A stretch of DNA of 64,000 nucleotides, from NCBI RefSeq assembly GCF_004803695.1, contig NZ_CP039393.1, positions 744,001 through 808,000 of the forward strand. Direction: 5' to 3'. Numbering within the stretch: position 1 is the stretch's first letter; every line of letters begins with the position of its first letter. The notes beneath the pieces were generated by a model. It did not search any database. It was not told the origin of the DNA and worked only from the letters and a program-made list of their open reading frames with translations. This DNA is from Muribaculum gordoncarteri (GTDB lineage: Bacteria; Bacteroidota; Bacteroidia; Bacteroidales; Muribaculaceae). This document shows positions 26,312 through 35,069 of this stretch, one piece after another. The position numbers were made by a program, and so were the translations under genes.

Positions 26312-29300
26312 ATGACGATGAATCCACATTCGATAAAAAAAGTGCTGCTTCTTGGCAGTGGCGCATTGAAGATTGGCGAAGCGGGCGAGTTTGACTACTC
26401 AGGTTCGCAGGCTCTGAAGGCAATGAAGGAGGAGGGTATAACAACCGTGCTGATAAATCCTAACATTGCTACCGTACAGACATCCGACGGCTTTGCCGAC
26501 AAGATATACTTCCTTCCCGTGACGCCCTACTTTGTGGAGAAGGTTATCGAGAAGGAGCGCCCCGACGGCATTCTGCTGGCGTTTGGCGGACAGACCGCGC
26601 TCAACTGCGGTGTCGCGCTGCATGAGAGCGGAGTGCTCGACCGCTACAACGTGAAGGTGCTCGGAACTCCGGTGCGTGCCATCATGGAAACCGAGGACCG
26701 TGAGCTGTTTGTGAAGAAGCTCGACGAGATAAATGTAAAGACCATCAAGAGCGAGGCTGTCAACACCACAGCCGATGCCATAAAGGCCGCCAACGATTTG
26801 GGCTATCCCGTAATCGTGCGTGCCGCTTATGCGCTCGGCGGACTCGGCAGCGGATTCTGCGACAACGAGGAGCAGCTTATAGCCCTTGTCGAGAAGGCGT
26901 TGTCGTTCTCGCCGCAGGTGCTCGTGGAGAAGTCGCTGAAGGGTTGGAAAGAGGTTGAATATGAAGTGGTGCGTGACCGTTTTGACAACTGCATAACGGT
27001 GTGCAACATGGAGAACTTCGACCCGCTCGGCATACACACCGGCGAGTCAATCGTCGTGGCTCCGTCGCAGACCCTTTCCAATGAGGACTACCACTATCTG
27101 CGCAAGCTTGCTATAAAAATCATACGACACATAGGCATTGTGGGCGAATGTAACGTGCAGTATGCCTTTGACCCCGCTTCGATGGAGTACAGGGTCATCG
27201 AGGTCAATGCCCGCCTGTCGCGTTCATCGGCTCTTGCATCGAAAGCTACGGGCTATCCGCTTGCTTTCGTGGCTGCAAAGCTCGGACTCGGTTACGGACT
27301 TTTCGACTTGAAGAATTCGGTGACCAAGGTGACATCGGCATTCTTTGAGCCGGCCCTTGACTATGTGGTGGTGAAGATTCCACGTTGGGACCTTGGTAAA
27401 TTCCATGGCGTTAAGCGTGAGATTGGTTCCTCGATGAAGTCGGTGGGCGAGGTCATGGCCATAGGCCGCACATTTGAGGAGGCGATTCAGAAGGGCCTCC
27501 GCATGATAGGACAGGGCATGCACGGATTTGTCGAAAACAAGGAAATCAAGATTCCCGACATCGACCATGCCCTTAAGGAACCTACCGACAAGCGCATATT
27601 CGTCATCTCGAAAGCCATGCGCCAAGGCTACAGCCTGGAGCGCATACATGAACTGACCAAGATTGACCGCTGGTTCCTCTATAAGCTGCACAACATCGTG
27701 ATGACTGCCGATGAACTTGAAACATTTGACTCGGTCGACAAGCTGCCCGAGGCGTTGTTGCGTCAGGCCAAGGAGCAGGGGTTCAGCGACTTCCAGATAG
27801 CAAGAGCTGTCATGAAGGATGTGTGGAGCTCATCGCACGAGGCATCGGATGTGGTGCGTGGAATGCGCAAGAGTCTTGGTATTGTTCCGGTGGTGAAGCA
27901 GATTGACACGCTGGGTGCCGAATATCCGGCCAAGACCAACTATCTGTATATGACCTACAATGCATCGGCCAATGATGTCAAGTATCTGCATGACCACAAG
28001 TCGATTGTGGTGCTCGGCTCGGGTGCCTACCGCATCGGTAGCTCGGTTGAGTTTGACTGGTGTTCGGTCAATGCGTTGATGACTGTTAAGCGCGAGGGCT
28101 GGCGTTCGGTAATGATTAACTACAATCCCGAAACGGTGTCGACCGACTATGACATGTGCGACAGGCTCTACTTCGACGAGCTCACCTACGAGCGAGTTAT
28201 GGATATTCTCGATCTTGAGCAGCCTCACGGAGTGATATTGTCGGTGGGCGGTCAGATTCCCAACAACCTTGCCACCCGTCTTGATGCCGCCGAAGTGCCC
28301 ATACTCGGCACATCGGCCACCTCGATTGACAATGCCGAGGATCGTCACAAGTTCTCGGCCATGCTCGACCGCATCGGAGTCGACCAGCCTCGATGGAGGG
28401 AATTGACCTCGTTTGACGACATTCACAAGTTTATTGATGAGGTGGGATTCCCTGTCCTGGTGCGTCCGAGCTACGTGCTGTCGGGTGCTGCGATGAACGT
28501 ATGCTCCAATAACGAGGAGCTTGAACGCTTCCTGCGACTTGCAGCCAATGTGTCAAAGGAGCATCCGGTCGTTGTCACCGAGTTCATTCAGTTTGCCAAG
28601 GAAATAGAGATGGATGCCGTGGCCCAGAACGGTGAGATAAAGGTCTATGCCATATCGGAGCACATCGAGTTTGCCGGCGTGCATTCGGGCGATGCCACAA
28701 TCCAGTTCCCGCCTCAGAAACTTTATGTCGAAACTATTCGCCGCATAAAGAAGGTGAGTCAGAAGATAGCCAAGGCTCTCAACATATCGGGTCCGTTTAA
28801 CATTCAGTTCCTTGCCAAGAACAACGACATAAAGGTGATAGAGTGCAACCTGCGCGCATCGCGTTCGTTCCCGTTTGTGAGCAAGGTGCTTAAGCTCAAC
28901 TTCATCGACATTGCCACTCGCGTTATGCTCGGTCATGATGTCGAGAAGCCTCACAAGAATGCCTTCGATCTCGATTACGTGGGCATCAAGGCCTCGCAGT
29001 TCTCATTCTCGCGTCTTCAAGGTGCCGACCCTGTGCTTGGCGTTGATATGTCATCGACCGGTGAGGTGGGCTGTATAGGCGCCGACACCAATGAGGCCAT
29101 ACTTAAGGCAATGCTTTCGGTGGGTATGAGGATTCCGTCAAAGGGCAACGGCGTGCTGCTGTCGACCGGAACACCCAAGCAGAAGGCCGATATGCTCGAT
29201 GCCGCCCATGCGCTCTACAATAGCGGCTACACACTCTATGCCACCGGCGGTACTCACCAGTTCCTAACCGACAACGGCATCCCCGCGATAAAGGTTTATT

Positions 29301-29548
29301 GGCCGAGTCAGCCCGACATGGAGCCGCAGGCACTGTCGTTGTTGCATGACAAGAAGGTGGACCTTGTGGTCAATATTCCCAAGAACCTCTCGGAAACCGA
29401 GTTGACCAACGGCTATCGCATACGCCGCGCAGCTATCGACCTGAATGTGCCGCTGTTGACTAATGCTCGATTGGCTTCGGCCTTTATCGACTCGTTCACT
29501 CAAATGACCGTCGATGACATCGAGATTCGCTCGTGGGATGAATACTAA
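26312..29548 (+). CDS. carB: Carbamoyl-phosphate synthase large subunit
   Basis: A 1078-residue enzyme with two homologous ATP-grasp halves (about 1-400 and 560-930) and a C-terminal MGS-like allosteric domain (about 940-1078). The first half starts KKVLLLGSGALKIGEAGEFD, and the second has VVLGSGAYRIGSSVEFDWCS. It makes carbamate and then carbamoyl phosphate using ammonia from CarA. Two close start codons (26312 and 26318) are possible. tRNA-Pro begins 75 nt after the stop, behind its own promoter. Confidence 0.97.
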   Translation: MTMNPHSIKKVLLLGSGALKIGEAGEFDYSGSQALKAMKEEGITTVLINPNIATVQTSDGFADKIYFLPVTPYFVEKVIEKERPDGILLAFGGQTALNCGVALHESGVLDRYNVKVLGTPVRAIMETEDRELFVKKLDEINVKTIKSEAVNTTADAIKAANDLGYPVIVRAAYALGGLGSGFCDNEEQLIALVEKALSFSPQVLVEKSLKGWKEVEYEVVRDRFDNCITVCNMENFDPLGIHTGESIVVAPSQTLSNEDYHYLRKLAIKIIRHIGIVGECNVQYAFDPASMEYRVIEVNARLSRSSALASKATGYPLAFVAAKLGLGYGLFDLKNSVTKVTSAFFEPALDYVVVKIPRWDLGKFHGVKREIGSSMKSVGEVMAIGRTFEEAIQKGLRMIGQGMHGFVENKEIKIPDIDHALKEPTDKRIFVISKAMRQGYSLERIHELTKIDRWFLYKLHNIVMTADELETFDSVDKLPEALLRQAKEQGFSDFQIARAVMKDVWSSSHEASDVVRGMRKSLGIVPVVKQIDTLGAEYPAKTNYLYMTYNASANDVKYLHDHKSIVVLGSGAYRIGSSVEFDWCSVNALMTVKREGWRSVMINYNPETVSTDYDMCDRLYFDELTYERVMDILDLEQPHGVILSVGGQIPNNLATRLDAAEVPILGTSATSIDNAEDRHKFSAMLDRIGVDQPRWRELTSFDDIHKFIDEVGFPVLVRPSYVLSGAAMNVCSNNEELERFLRLAANVSKEHPVVVTEFIQFAKEIEMDAVAQNGEIKVYAISEHIEFAGVHSGDATIQFPPQKLYVETIRRIKKVSQKIAKALNISGPFNIQFLAKNNDIKVIECNLRASRSFPFVSKVLKLNFIDIATRVMLGHDVEKPHKNAFDLDYVGIKASQFSFSRLQGADPVLGVDMSSTGEVGCIGADTNEAILKAMLSVGMRIPSKGNGVLLSTGTPKQKADMLDAAHALYNSGYTLYATGGTHQFLTDNGIPAIKVYWPSQPDMEPQALSLLHDKKVDLVVNIPKNLSETELTNGYRIRRAAIDLNVPLLTNARLASAFIDSFTQMTVDDIEIRSWDEY

Positions 29549-29573
29549 AAATAAGTAAAAATAGGCTTAAAGG

Positions 29574-29605
29574 TTTGCAAAGGTAGGATAATATTCTTAC
29601 CTTTG
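29574..29605 (+). promoter_or_regulatory. Promoter of tRNA-Pro, inside an inverted repeat
   Basis: TTTG (29574-29577), 20 nt, TACCTTTG (29598-29605), and the tRNA begins 18 nt later. The two boxes overlap an inverted repeat, GCAAAGGTA / TACCTTTGC, which could form a hairpin after carB; it has no T-run. Confidence 0.7.
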
Positions 29606-29623
29606 CACTCGCTTAAAGGCATT

Positions 29624-29698
29624 CGGGGCGTAGCGCAGTCCGGTTAGCGCACCTGCTTTGGGAGCAGGGGGTCGCGAGTTCGAATCCCGCCACCCCGA
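29624..29698 (+). tRNA. tRNA-Pro (anticodon TGG)
   Basis: A 75-nt cloverleaf: acceptor arms CGGGGCG and CACCCCG (one C/A mismatch at the sixth pair), D arm TAGCGCAGTCCGGTTAGCG, anticodon arm CCTGC-TTTGGGA-GCAGG with TGG, and a T arm with GTTCGAATC. CCA is not encoded. Confidence 0.93.
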
Positions 29699-29708
29699 CA
29701 ACCTTGTA

Positions 29709-29745
29709 ACGGGCTGAAATACATTGTATTTCAGCCCGTTTTTTT
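29709..29745 (+). terminator. Intrinsic terminator after tRNA-Pro
   Basis: ACGGGCTGAAATACA and its complement TGTATTTCAGCCCGT form a hairpin of about 14 bp with a tight loop, followed directly by a run of seven T. Confidence 0.9.
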
Positions 29746-29774
29746 ATGTCCGTTCGCAAATCATTGCGTGACAT

Positions 29775-29923
29775 TTTTATTGGGCAGCTAACGCAGCCCG
29801 TGGGGGTTGGGGGAGGGCGCGATGTGACCTCACGCTGCACGCACCTAAAGGCGCATTTGCATGAGGCTAACTCTATTGAGCAGCTACGCAGCTCTTGCGC
29901 TAACGCGGGGATTTGCTCGTGGA
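29775..29923 (+). repeat. Dispersed non-coding repeat, half-element (copy A)
   Basis: About 149 nt, from TTTTATTGGGCAGC to GGGGATTTGCTCGTGGA, matching the reverse complement of 42415-42552 along nearly its whole length, with small internal differences, and 42679-42737 over its 3' part. It carries stem-loop modules (GGGCAGC-TAAC-GCAGCCC; GAGCAGC-TAC-GCAGCTC). It lies 77 nt downstream of tRNA-Pro in the same direction. No coding potential. Confidence 0.85.
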
Positions 29924-29988
29924 GAGCGTAGGATGACGACTGGATGGCGGATTGCATAAACCTGCTCCTTCATTGACAAGCACAAGAA

Positions 29989-30022
29989 GGGCTGCGACGC
30001 AATTAACGTTGCGGCGCAGCCC
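29989..30022. terminator. Strong hairpin downstream of the DUF6249-like gene
   Basis: GGGCTGCG-A-CGCAA pairs with TTGCG-G-CGCAGCCC around a TTAACG loop; GTTTTAC follows on the plus strand. It lies between the repeat element and the end of the minus-strand gene at 30060, and its GGGCTGCG/CGCAGCCC arms echo the repeat modules. Confidence 0.55.
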
Positions 30023-30059
30023 GTTTTACTTCACAATTCAGTAGCTCGATGCTGTCGGC

Positions 30060-30503
30060 TTAATGTTGGCCTGATTCTTCGTTGCCTTTTTTGAGGCCGA
30101 GTTTGTATTCGATGATGAATGATATTATCAATGATGCTCCACCGAAGATGAACAAGCAGCAGGAATAGATTACGCTTGTGTAGGTTGAAAGCCACCATTT
30201 GTCGGCATTAAAATAGTCGGGAATTGTGTAGATGCACATTATGTAACCAACCAATATTCCTAATCCGCATCCAAACAGGAGGCATCCCCATCTTAGTGCA
30301 TTGAATTTTATAGGAGTCGAGCCGTAGTTGATTATCGGAAGGTTGACGATAGGCTGCCCTTCGGATTTACATTCTGCTAATCGGGCCATGTTCTCGACGA
30401 GGATTAGTCGCTCTTTGCGACATACAAATAGTTGAATGATTTTAAAGATTCCGTAGAATACAATTGCTGTGATAGCCTGTGGAATGATGAAATTGAAATC
30501 CAT
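30060..30503 (-). CDS. Membrane protein, DUF6249-like, divergent from the ECF sigma gene
   Basis: A 147-residue protein with three or four hydrophobic segments (about 7-27, 68-92, 103-129) and a cytoplasmic stretch (KERLILVENMARLAECKSEG) ahead of the glycine-rich segment LRWGCLLFGCGLGILVGYI. The layout resembles DUF6249, a Bacteroidales family often found beside ECF sigma genes; that family name is from memory. Its upstream region carries an ECF-type promoter facing this gene, so it is probably part of the sigma regulon. Confidence 0.6.
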   Translation of the reverse strand: MDFNFIIPQAITAIVFYGIFKIIQLFVCRKERLILVENMARLAECKSEGQPIVNLPIINYGSTPIKFNALRWGCLLFGCGLGILVGYIMCIYTIPDYFNADKWWLSTYTSVIYSCCLFIFGGASLIISFIIEYKLGLKKGNEESGQH

Positions 30504-30560
30504 AACTGTAATTATTTTTTGAGTTGTTAAAAATTATTTGTTTTCGTTGTTGTATTCGGT

Positions 30561-30588
30561 TAGACGCAGCTTGTATTGAAAGGTTACA
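30561..30588 (-). promoter_or_regulatory. ECF-type promoter facing the DUF6249-like gene
   Basis: Minus strand: TGTAAC (30588-30583), 17 nt, GTCTA (30565-30561). Identical core and spacing to the sites at 19901 and 30634. The gene starts about 58 nt downstream. Confidence 0.7.
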
Positions 30589-30633
30589 CTTTCTGTCAAA
30601 AAATTTCATGATGAAAAAAAATTTTGCGATTTT

Positions 30634-30661
30634 TGTAACCTAAGTTTCAACCATGCGTCTA
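30634..30661 (+). promoter_or_regulatory. ECF-type promoter of the second sigma operon
   Basis: TTTTTGTAAC with TGTAAC at 30634-30639, 17 nt, GTCTA at 30657-30661. The sigma gene begins at 30672, so the leader is very short (a few bases). Confidence 0.72.
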
Positions 30662-30671
30662 AAGGGATGTA

Positions 30672-31223
30672 ATGCGCGATAATGAGTCACATATAATAGA
30701 TGAGATACTTAACGGACGCACGTTTCGCTACGAATATTTCGTGGGAACTTATAGCCGTCAAGTGTTTGCTACTATTGTACGCATCATCGACAAGCCTGAG
30801 GATGCCGAGGAGCTTACTCAAGATGTGTTCATGAAGGCATTTGAGAATTTGTCGAGCTTTAACGGCAAGAGCACTTTTGCCACATGGTTGTACCGCATTG
30901 CCTACAATACGGCCATTTCGGCTGCACGCAGGTCGGTGCCTGTTGAGTCGCTTATCGACGACCGGCAGTTGACGCTTATTTCCGATAATGCTGTCGACGA
31001 GGCTCTCGATGACGACAGTGAGGAGCAAATTGAAAAGTTGAACGATGCAATTGCGCGGCTTTCGGCCGATGAACGTGCGTTGGTCAATATGTTTTACATG
31101 GAGGAGCAGTCGGTCAGCGACATTGCCTACATAACCGGACTTTCGGTGCCGAATGCCAAGACCAAGCTCCACCGGGTAAGAAAGAAATTGTATTTGTTAA
31201 TGACTGAAACGAAGAAGTTATGA
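30672..31223 (+). CDS. ECF-type RNA polymerase sigma-70 factor
   Basis: A 183-residue sigma factor. Region 2 reads VFATIVRIIDKPEDAEELTQ followed by DVFMKAFENL; region 4 is LSADERALVNMFYMEEQSVS with the helix-turn-helix LSVPNAKTKLHRVRKKL. It differs clearly from the ECF sigma gene at 20.4 kb. Its stop overlaps the next start (ATGA, 31220-31223), so sigma and the membrane protein are translationally coupled. It likely recognises the TGTAAC-N17-GTCTA motif in front of it. Confidence 0.93.
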   Translation: MRDNESHIIDEILNGRTFRYEYFVGTYSRQVFATIVRIIDKPEDAEELTQDVFMKAFENLSSFNGKSTFATWLYRIAYNTAISAARRSVPVESLIDDRQLTLISDNAVDEALDDDSEEQIEKLNDAIARLSADERALVNMFYMEEQSVSDIAYITGLSVPNAKTKLHRVRKKLYLLMTETKKL

Positions 31224-31684
31224 CAGGAAAGACACATGACAACCCGGCTAAAGCCGGTGGCCTTAAGCAAGGCGACAAGGCTATTCGCAAGGCATTGAGC
31301 GGCAAAACGCTTGAGGCTAAGCTGCCTACAAACTTTACATACACTACGATGAATCGTGTGCAGGAGTTGTCGCGACGCATGGAGCGCAGGAGCGACCGCC
31401 GTACATTCATCGTATCTATAATAATAGCAGTGGCATTCCTGGCTTTAGGGGTCCTGACTATACTCCGATTCTATGGAGCGTCGCTTAAAAGTGAGTTTTT
31501 AGGAGTTTTCAGCAATGTTACCGTAGATATGCCGTCGATGTCGGATAATTTCCGTGAGTTCGGTGAAAGTCTTAGCCGAATACCGGTGATTTTCATCATG
31601 GCATTCGGCGTCATGGCTGTTTTGCTTATACTTGACAAGGTGATGCGCAATGTCATTGCGCGTAAATACGGTACTCGCCGATAG
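31220..31684 (+). CDS. Membrane protein coupled to the ECF sigma gene (possible anti-sigma factor)
   Basis: A 154-residue protein with a basic cytoplasmic N-terminus (about 1-65), two membrane helices (about 66-86 and 120-141) and a short periplasmic loop. Its four-base overlap with the sigma gene suggests it controls that factor. No known anti-sigma domain is obvious, so the role rests on context. It converges with the helicase gene (18 nt between stops). Confidence 0.7.
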   Translation: MTGKTHDNPAKAGGLKQGDKAIRKALSGKTLEAKLPTNFTYTTMNRVQELSRRMERRSDRRTFIVSIIIAVAFLALGVLTILRFYGASLKSEFLGVFSNVTVDMPSMSDNFREFGESLSRIPVIFIMAFGVMAVLLILDKVMRNVIARKYGTRR

Positions 31685-31702
31685 GGGGGCCTTGGATGCC
31701 GC

Positions 31703-33115
31703 TTATTCGGGATTTTTTGGCCCGCGACGACGATGGTAGTAGCGTCGTTTCTTAGGCTTTGGCTGGGTTGCGGCGGCCTCGGCAGACTTGTCGGTCGCTG
31801 CCGGTTTTACGGGATTCTGCGGCTGTGAGTCGCTCTTGGGATGATTGTTTTCAGTCGGACGGTTGTTTTGAGGCTGTCGCGGCTTTCTGTCACGTGAATG
31901 ACCTGAGCGTGACTTGCCTTTATTGCCCGGCTTGCCTTTACGGACACCGCCTTTTTTCTTTTCGGGATGATATTCGGGCGCTTCGCCTAATTGGCTTGGC
32001 ATAGGCTCCTTGCGTACTTCGTAGCCGAGGAATCGCTCTATGTAGCCGAATTTCGACTGCTCGCGCTCGCTGATGAATGTCACCGCCTTGCCCTCGGAGT
32101 TGGCGCGTGCCGTGCGACCCACGCGATGCACGTAGTCCTCGGCTTCGTGTGGTACATCGTAATTTACCACCATTGTGATTTCGTCGATGTCGATGCCTCG
32201 TGCCACGATGTCGGTGGCAACGAGTATGTCGATGCGCCCGGCGCGGAAGTCGAGCATTACCGATTCGCGGGCCTGCTGGTCGAGGTCGGAGTGCATTTCG
32301 CCGGTTTTCCAATGCGATTGGCGTAGGGCGCGTGACAGCTCCTTTACTTTCAGCTTTGATGAGGCAAACACGATTACGCGGCGTGAGTGACAGGTTTTGA
32401 AGAGATGCTTTAGAAGATCGGTCTTCTGGCCTTCGTAGCACACGAATGCCGATTGGTCGATTTTTTCAGTGGGCTTCGACACCGCAATTTTCACCTCGGC
32501 GGGATCGTTGAGTATTGTCGATGCAAGTTGCTGGATCTTGGGAGGCATTGTGGCCGAAAACATCAGCGTCTGACGGTCGGCGGGGAGTTGCTTTACAATC
32601 TGTAGGATGTCGTCGTAGAATCCCATGTCGAGCATTCGGTCGGCCTCGTCGAGCACGAAGCATGACACTCTCGACAGGTCGACATAGCCCATCTTCATGT
32701 GGGCGAGAAGTCGTCCCGGGGTTGCGATTACCACATCGGCTCCAAGCTTAAGGCTCTGCTGCTGACGGGCAAACTCCTTGCCGTCGGTGCCGCCGTGTAT
32801 TGCCACGCTGCTTATCGAGAGGTAGTAGGAGAATCCTTCGAGTTGACGGTCGATCTGCTGTGCGAGCTCGTGGGTAGGCACCATGATTATGCAGTTTATG
32901 GCATCGTCGGGGAAGTCGCCTTCGGCCAATCGGTTTATTATAGGCAGCAGGTAGGCGGCGGTTTTTCCGGTTCCTGTCTGGGCAACGGCTATAAGGTCGC
33001 GTCCTTCAAGGACTACGCCTATGGCTTTTTCCTGGATTGGAGTACACTCCTCAAATTGCATTGCATCAAGCGCATCGAGCACGTCGTCGCTTAGGTCAAG
33101 CTCGTCAAATCTCAT
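31703..33115 (-). CDS. DEAD-box ATP-dependent RNA helicase (RhlE-like)
   Basis: A 470-residue helicase with all core motifs: Q motif before AQTGTGKT (motif I), PTHELAQQ (Ia), TPGR (Ib), VLDEADRMLDMGF (II), FSATMP (III), VFASSKLKVKELSRAL (IV), DIVARGIDID (V) and HRVGRTAR (VI). A basic, Arg/Lys/Gln-rich tail (about 385-470, ending RRYYHRRRGPKNPE) probably binds RNA non-specifically. The likely role is in ribosome assembly or mRNA turnover. I start at MRFDEL (33115) because motifs begin right after; an in-frame start five codons earlier exists. Confidence 0.93.
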   Translation of the reverse strand: MRFDELDLSDDVLDALDAMQFEECTPIQEKAIGVVLEGRDLIAVAQTGTGKTAAYLLPIINRLAEGDFPDDAINCIIMVPTHELAQQIDRQLEGFSYYLSISSVAIHGGTDGKEFARQQQSLKLGADVVIATPGRLLAHMKMGYVDLSRVSCFVLDEADRMLDMGFYDDILQIVKQLPADRQTLMFSATMPPKIQQLASTILNDPAEVKIAVSKPTEKIDQSAFVCYEGQKTDLLKHLFKTCHSRRVIVFASSKLKVKELSRALRQSHWKTGEMHSDLDQQARESVMLDFRAGRIDILVATDIVARGIDIDEITMVVNYDVPHEAEDYVHRVGRTARANSEGKAVTFISEREQSKFGYIERFLGYEVRKEPMPSQLGEAPEYHPEKKKGGVRKGKPGNKGKSRSGHSRDRKPRQPQNNRPTENNHPKSDSQPQNPVKPAATDKSAEAAATQPKPKKRRYYHRRRGPKNPE

Positions 33116-33195
33116 CGTTAATTGTGTCAACTTACATTATTTCTGCAAATTTACACATTTTTGGCGAGCTTATTGTAGTTATTTGATACATAGTG

Positions 33196-34959
33196 TCACC
33201 TGATTGCAATTTTCACGGGCGATATTCCGCGTCCGGTGAGTATGTATATGTCGGGCGACAATCCGTCAATCGACAGCGATGAAGCGTGACTTGCTCCCCT
33301 GACTTTGCGTCCCGAGAGGGTGTAGAGGTCGGCGCGTTCGAGTTGTCGGCTGAAAGTAAGCGTCGTTCCGTCGATGCGGTAGGAAAATTCCTCAGCTTCG
33401 ACATCGTCTATTCCCAGCGGGTCGGGCTTTACCTTGAGGCGATATACGGCCATGCCGCCGTTGGCAACATAGATTACAAGATGCCCGTCGAGGCTTTCCC
33501 CTCCGTCGGGAATGAACTGCACTTCACAACCCTGCTTCATGTCCGATGAAAATCCCACCGGATTTATCTCCCACAGCGACTTGTGGCCCGAGAAATTGTC
33601 GGTAAACGACGGAGTTTCAACTATTCTCACCGCCGATGCTCCGCTCATCGGAATGCCGTAGGCGATAAGTGACGCTCCGTTGACATCGAGCATCGACATC
33701 CCCGACGAGAAGGAGTAGTCGCTAAGCGCGAGTTTCGGGTTGTTGCTCACCGAGCCTACTAAGGTGCATTGTCCGTTGGGGGTAAATCGGTAGAGAGTGG
33801 GGTAGAAGAAGTCGTGGTTACGCTGTTCGCGGTTGTTGTGCAGATAGAAGTAATCATTGTCGACAGGATAGACCTTGGCCAGCGCGCCCATAAACGATGA
33901 CTTGTTGTTGAGCACGAGTGCCGCATCGCTTATCGTTGCTTTCTCCTCCAGCACTTTGCGTCCGTCGACGCTCCACCGGTATATGTCAAACTTCATTTCG
34001 TCCCATGTCATCAATGAAGTGATGCCGGGCGACATCCACATTTGGTACTGACGGTTCTTTATGCTCCCTTTCACCGAGAAGAACATCGCGCCTTTTACGT
34101 TGCCGTTGAGCGAAAATTTCAGCTGTTCGGAGGCATAGGCCACCTCGTCGTCTTCGCCGAGCAGATTGTCGATATCGACTGTGTAGAGGGCGTAGGCGGT
34201 CGATGCGGTGGTGAAGTATTTGGCCGATGTGAAGTAGACTGTGCCGTCATCATCCTCCCTTATCCAAGGCATTACATCATCGCCGGTGAAATCGGCGTCA
34301 CCTTGAAGCTTTATTCTGAGGAATGGAAGTTCCTCACCTGTCGCGAGGTCGTAACGGTCGAGCCACAACAGGCTTTTGTCATGATCCCATGAGCTGACAT
34401 TGAGCGATCCGCGACTTACATATATGACACCGTCACGCACCACAAATCCATGATTGAAGCAGTGTACCGATGTCATGCTGAGATGCTTGTCATGGCATTT
34501 GTAGAGTCCGTTACCTATATTCTGCGACCTTATCCACAGCGATTCGAGCGTCAGCTCACTCTTGTTTTCAAGTTTGGCTTTGGGGTATTTGACCGCATCC
34601 TTTACGGGGGTGTATTCATCAGGGTCGTTACCTTTGGTCACGTAGAACGAGTTGCCTTCGTCGTAGCATTCATCCCCGGCAATAACGCGCCAGTAGCAGA
34701 ATCCGTTGGTGAGTTCCGAGAATTTGACGGTCCACACATAGGTTTTGCTCGACAGTACGCCGGCATCGCTTGAGTACATGATGCGGCTGAAGTCAGAGTG
34801 CGACGACAGTTCAAGAATCGGGGTGGACTGGGATGTGACATCCTTTATGGCGAATTTCACTTCATCGTCGCCAACAATCAACTGGCCGGTTATGGCCGAA
34901 TGGCAGATAAAAGGCAGCAGCACACACAGCAATGTGACATTACGTAATTTTCCAAGCAT
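33196..34959 (-). CDS. Exported protein with a C-terminal GIDDV-type sorting tail
   Basis: A 587-residue protein with a signal peptide (about 1-24, MLGKLRNVTLLCVLLPFICHS). The body is beta-rich and propeller-like (repeated W/Y-x-D-x-G-x-x strands; no catalytic motif seen). The last ~75 residues start GIDDVEAEEF and continue with ADLYTLSGRKVRG and LSPDIYILTG, a pattern of the type A sorting domain used by type IX secretion, so the product may be displayed or released at the surface. I start at 34959 for the signal peptide. It follows the receptor gene on the same strand with about 110 nt between. Confidence 0.7.
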   Translation of the reverse strand: MLGKLRNVTLLCVLLPFICHSAITGQLIVGDDEVKFAIKDVTSQSTPILELSSHSDFSRIMYSSDAGVLSSKTYVWTVKFSELTNGFCYWRVIAGDECYDEGNSFYVTKGNDPDEYTPVKDAVKYPKAKLENKSELTLESLWIRSQNIGNGLYKCHDKHLSMTSVHCFNHGFVVRDGVIYVSRGSLNVSSWDHDKSLLWLDRYDLATGEELPFLRIKLQGDADFTGDDVMPWIREDDDGTVYFTSAKYFTTASTAYALYTVDIDNLLGEDDEVAYASEQLKFSLNGNVKGAMFFSVKGSIKNRQYQMWMSPGITSLMTWDEMKFDIYRWSVDGRKVLEEKATISDAALVLNNKSSFMGALAKVYPVDNDYFYLHNNREQRNHDFFYPTLYRFTPNGQCTLVGSVSNNPKLALSDYSFSSGMSMLDVNGASLIAYGIPMSGASAVRIVETPSFTDNFSGHKSLWEINPVGFSSDMKQGCEVQFIPDGGESLDGHLVIYVANGGMAVYRLKVKPDPLGIDDVEAEEFSYRIDGTTLTFSRQLERADLYTLSGRKVRGASHASSLSIDGLSPDIYILTGRGISPVKIAIR

Positions 34960-35069
34960 ATAATTTACGATTATTGATTTGAAATCGGACAAATATAACG
35001 AATATAATCGTACGCTTTCAAATAAATGATATGTTATACAACATAATGTGCGTAATATCAGCTTGATAT

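Noticed and set aside
29624-30060. Possible integrated element next to tRNA-Pro
   Set aside because: No integrase, no duplicated tRNA end and no mobile gene were found; only the non-coding repeat is there.
34042-34392. Plus-strand frames inside the GIDDV-tail exported-protein gene and other large genes
   Set aside because: They are antisense shadows of well-supported coding sequence.
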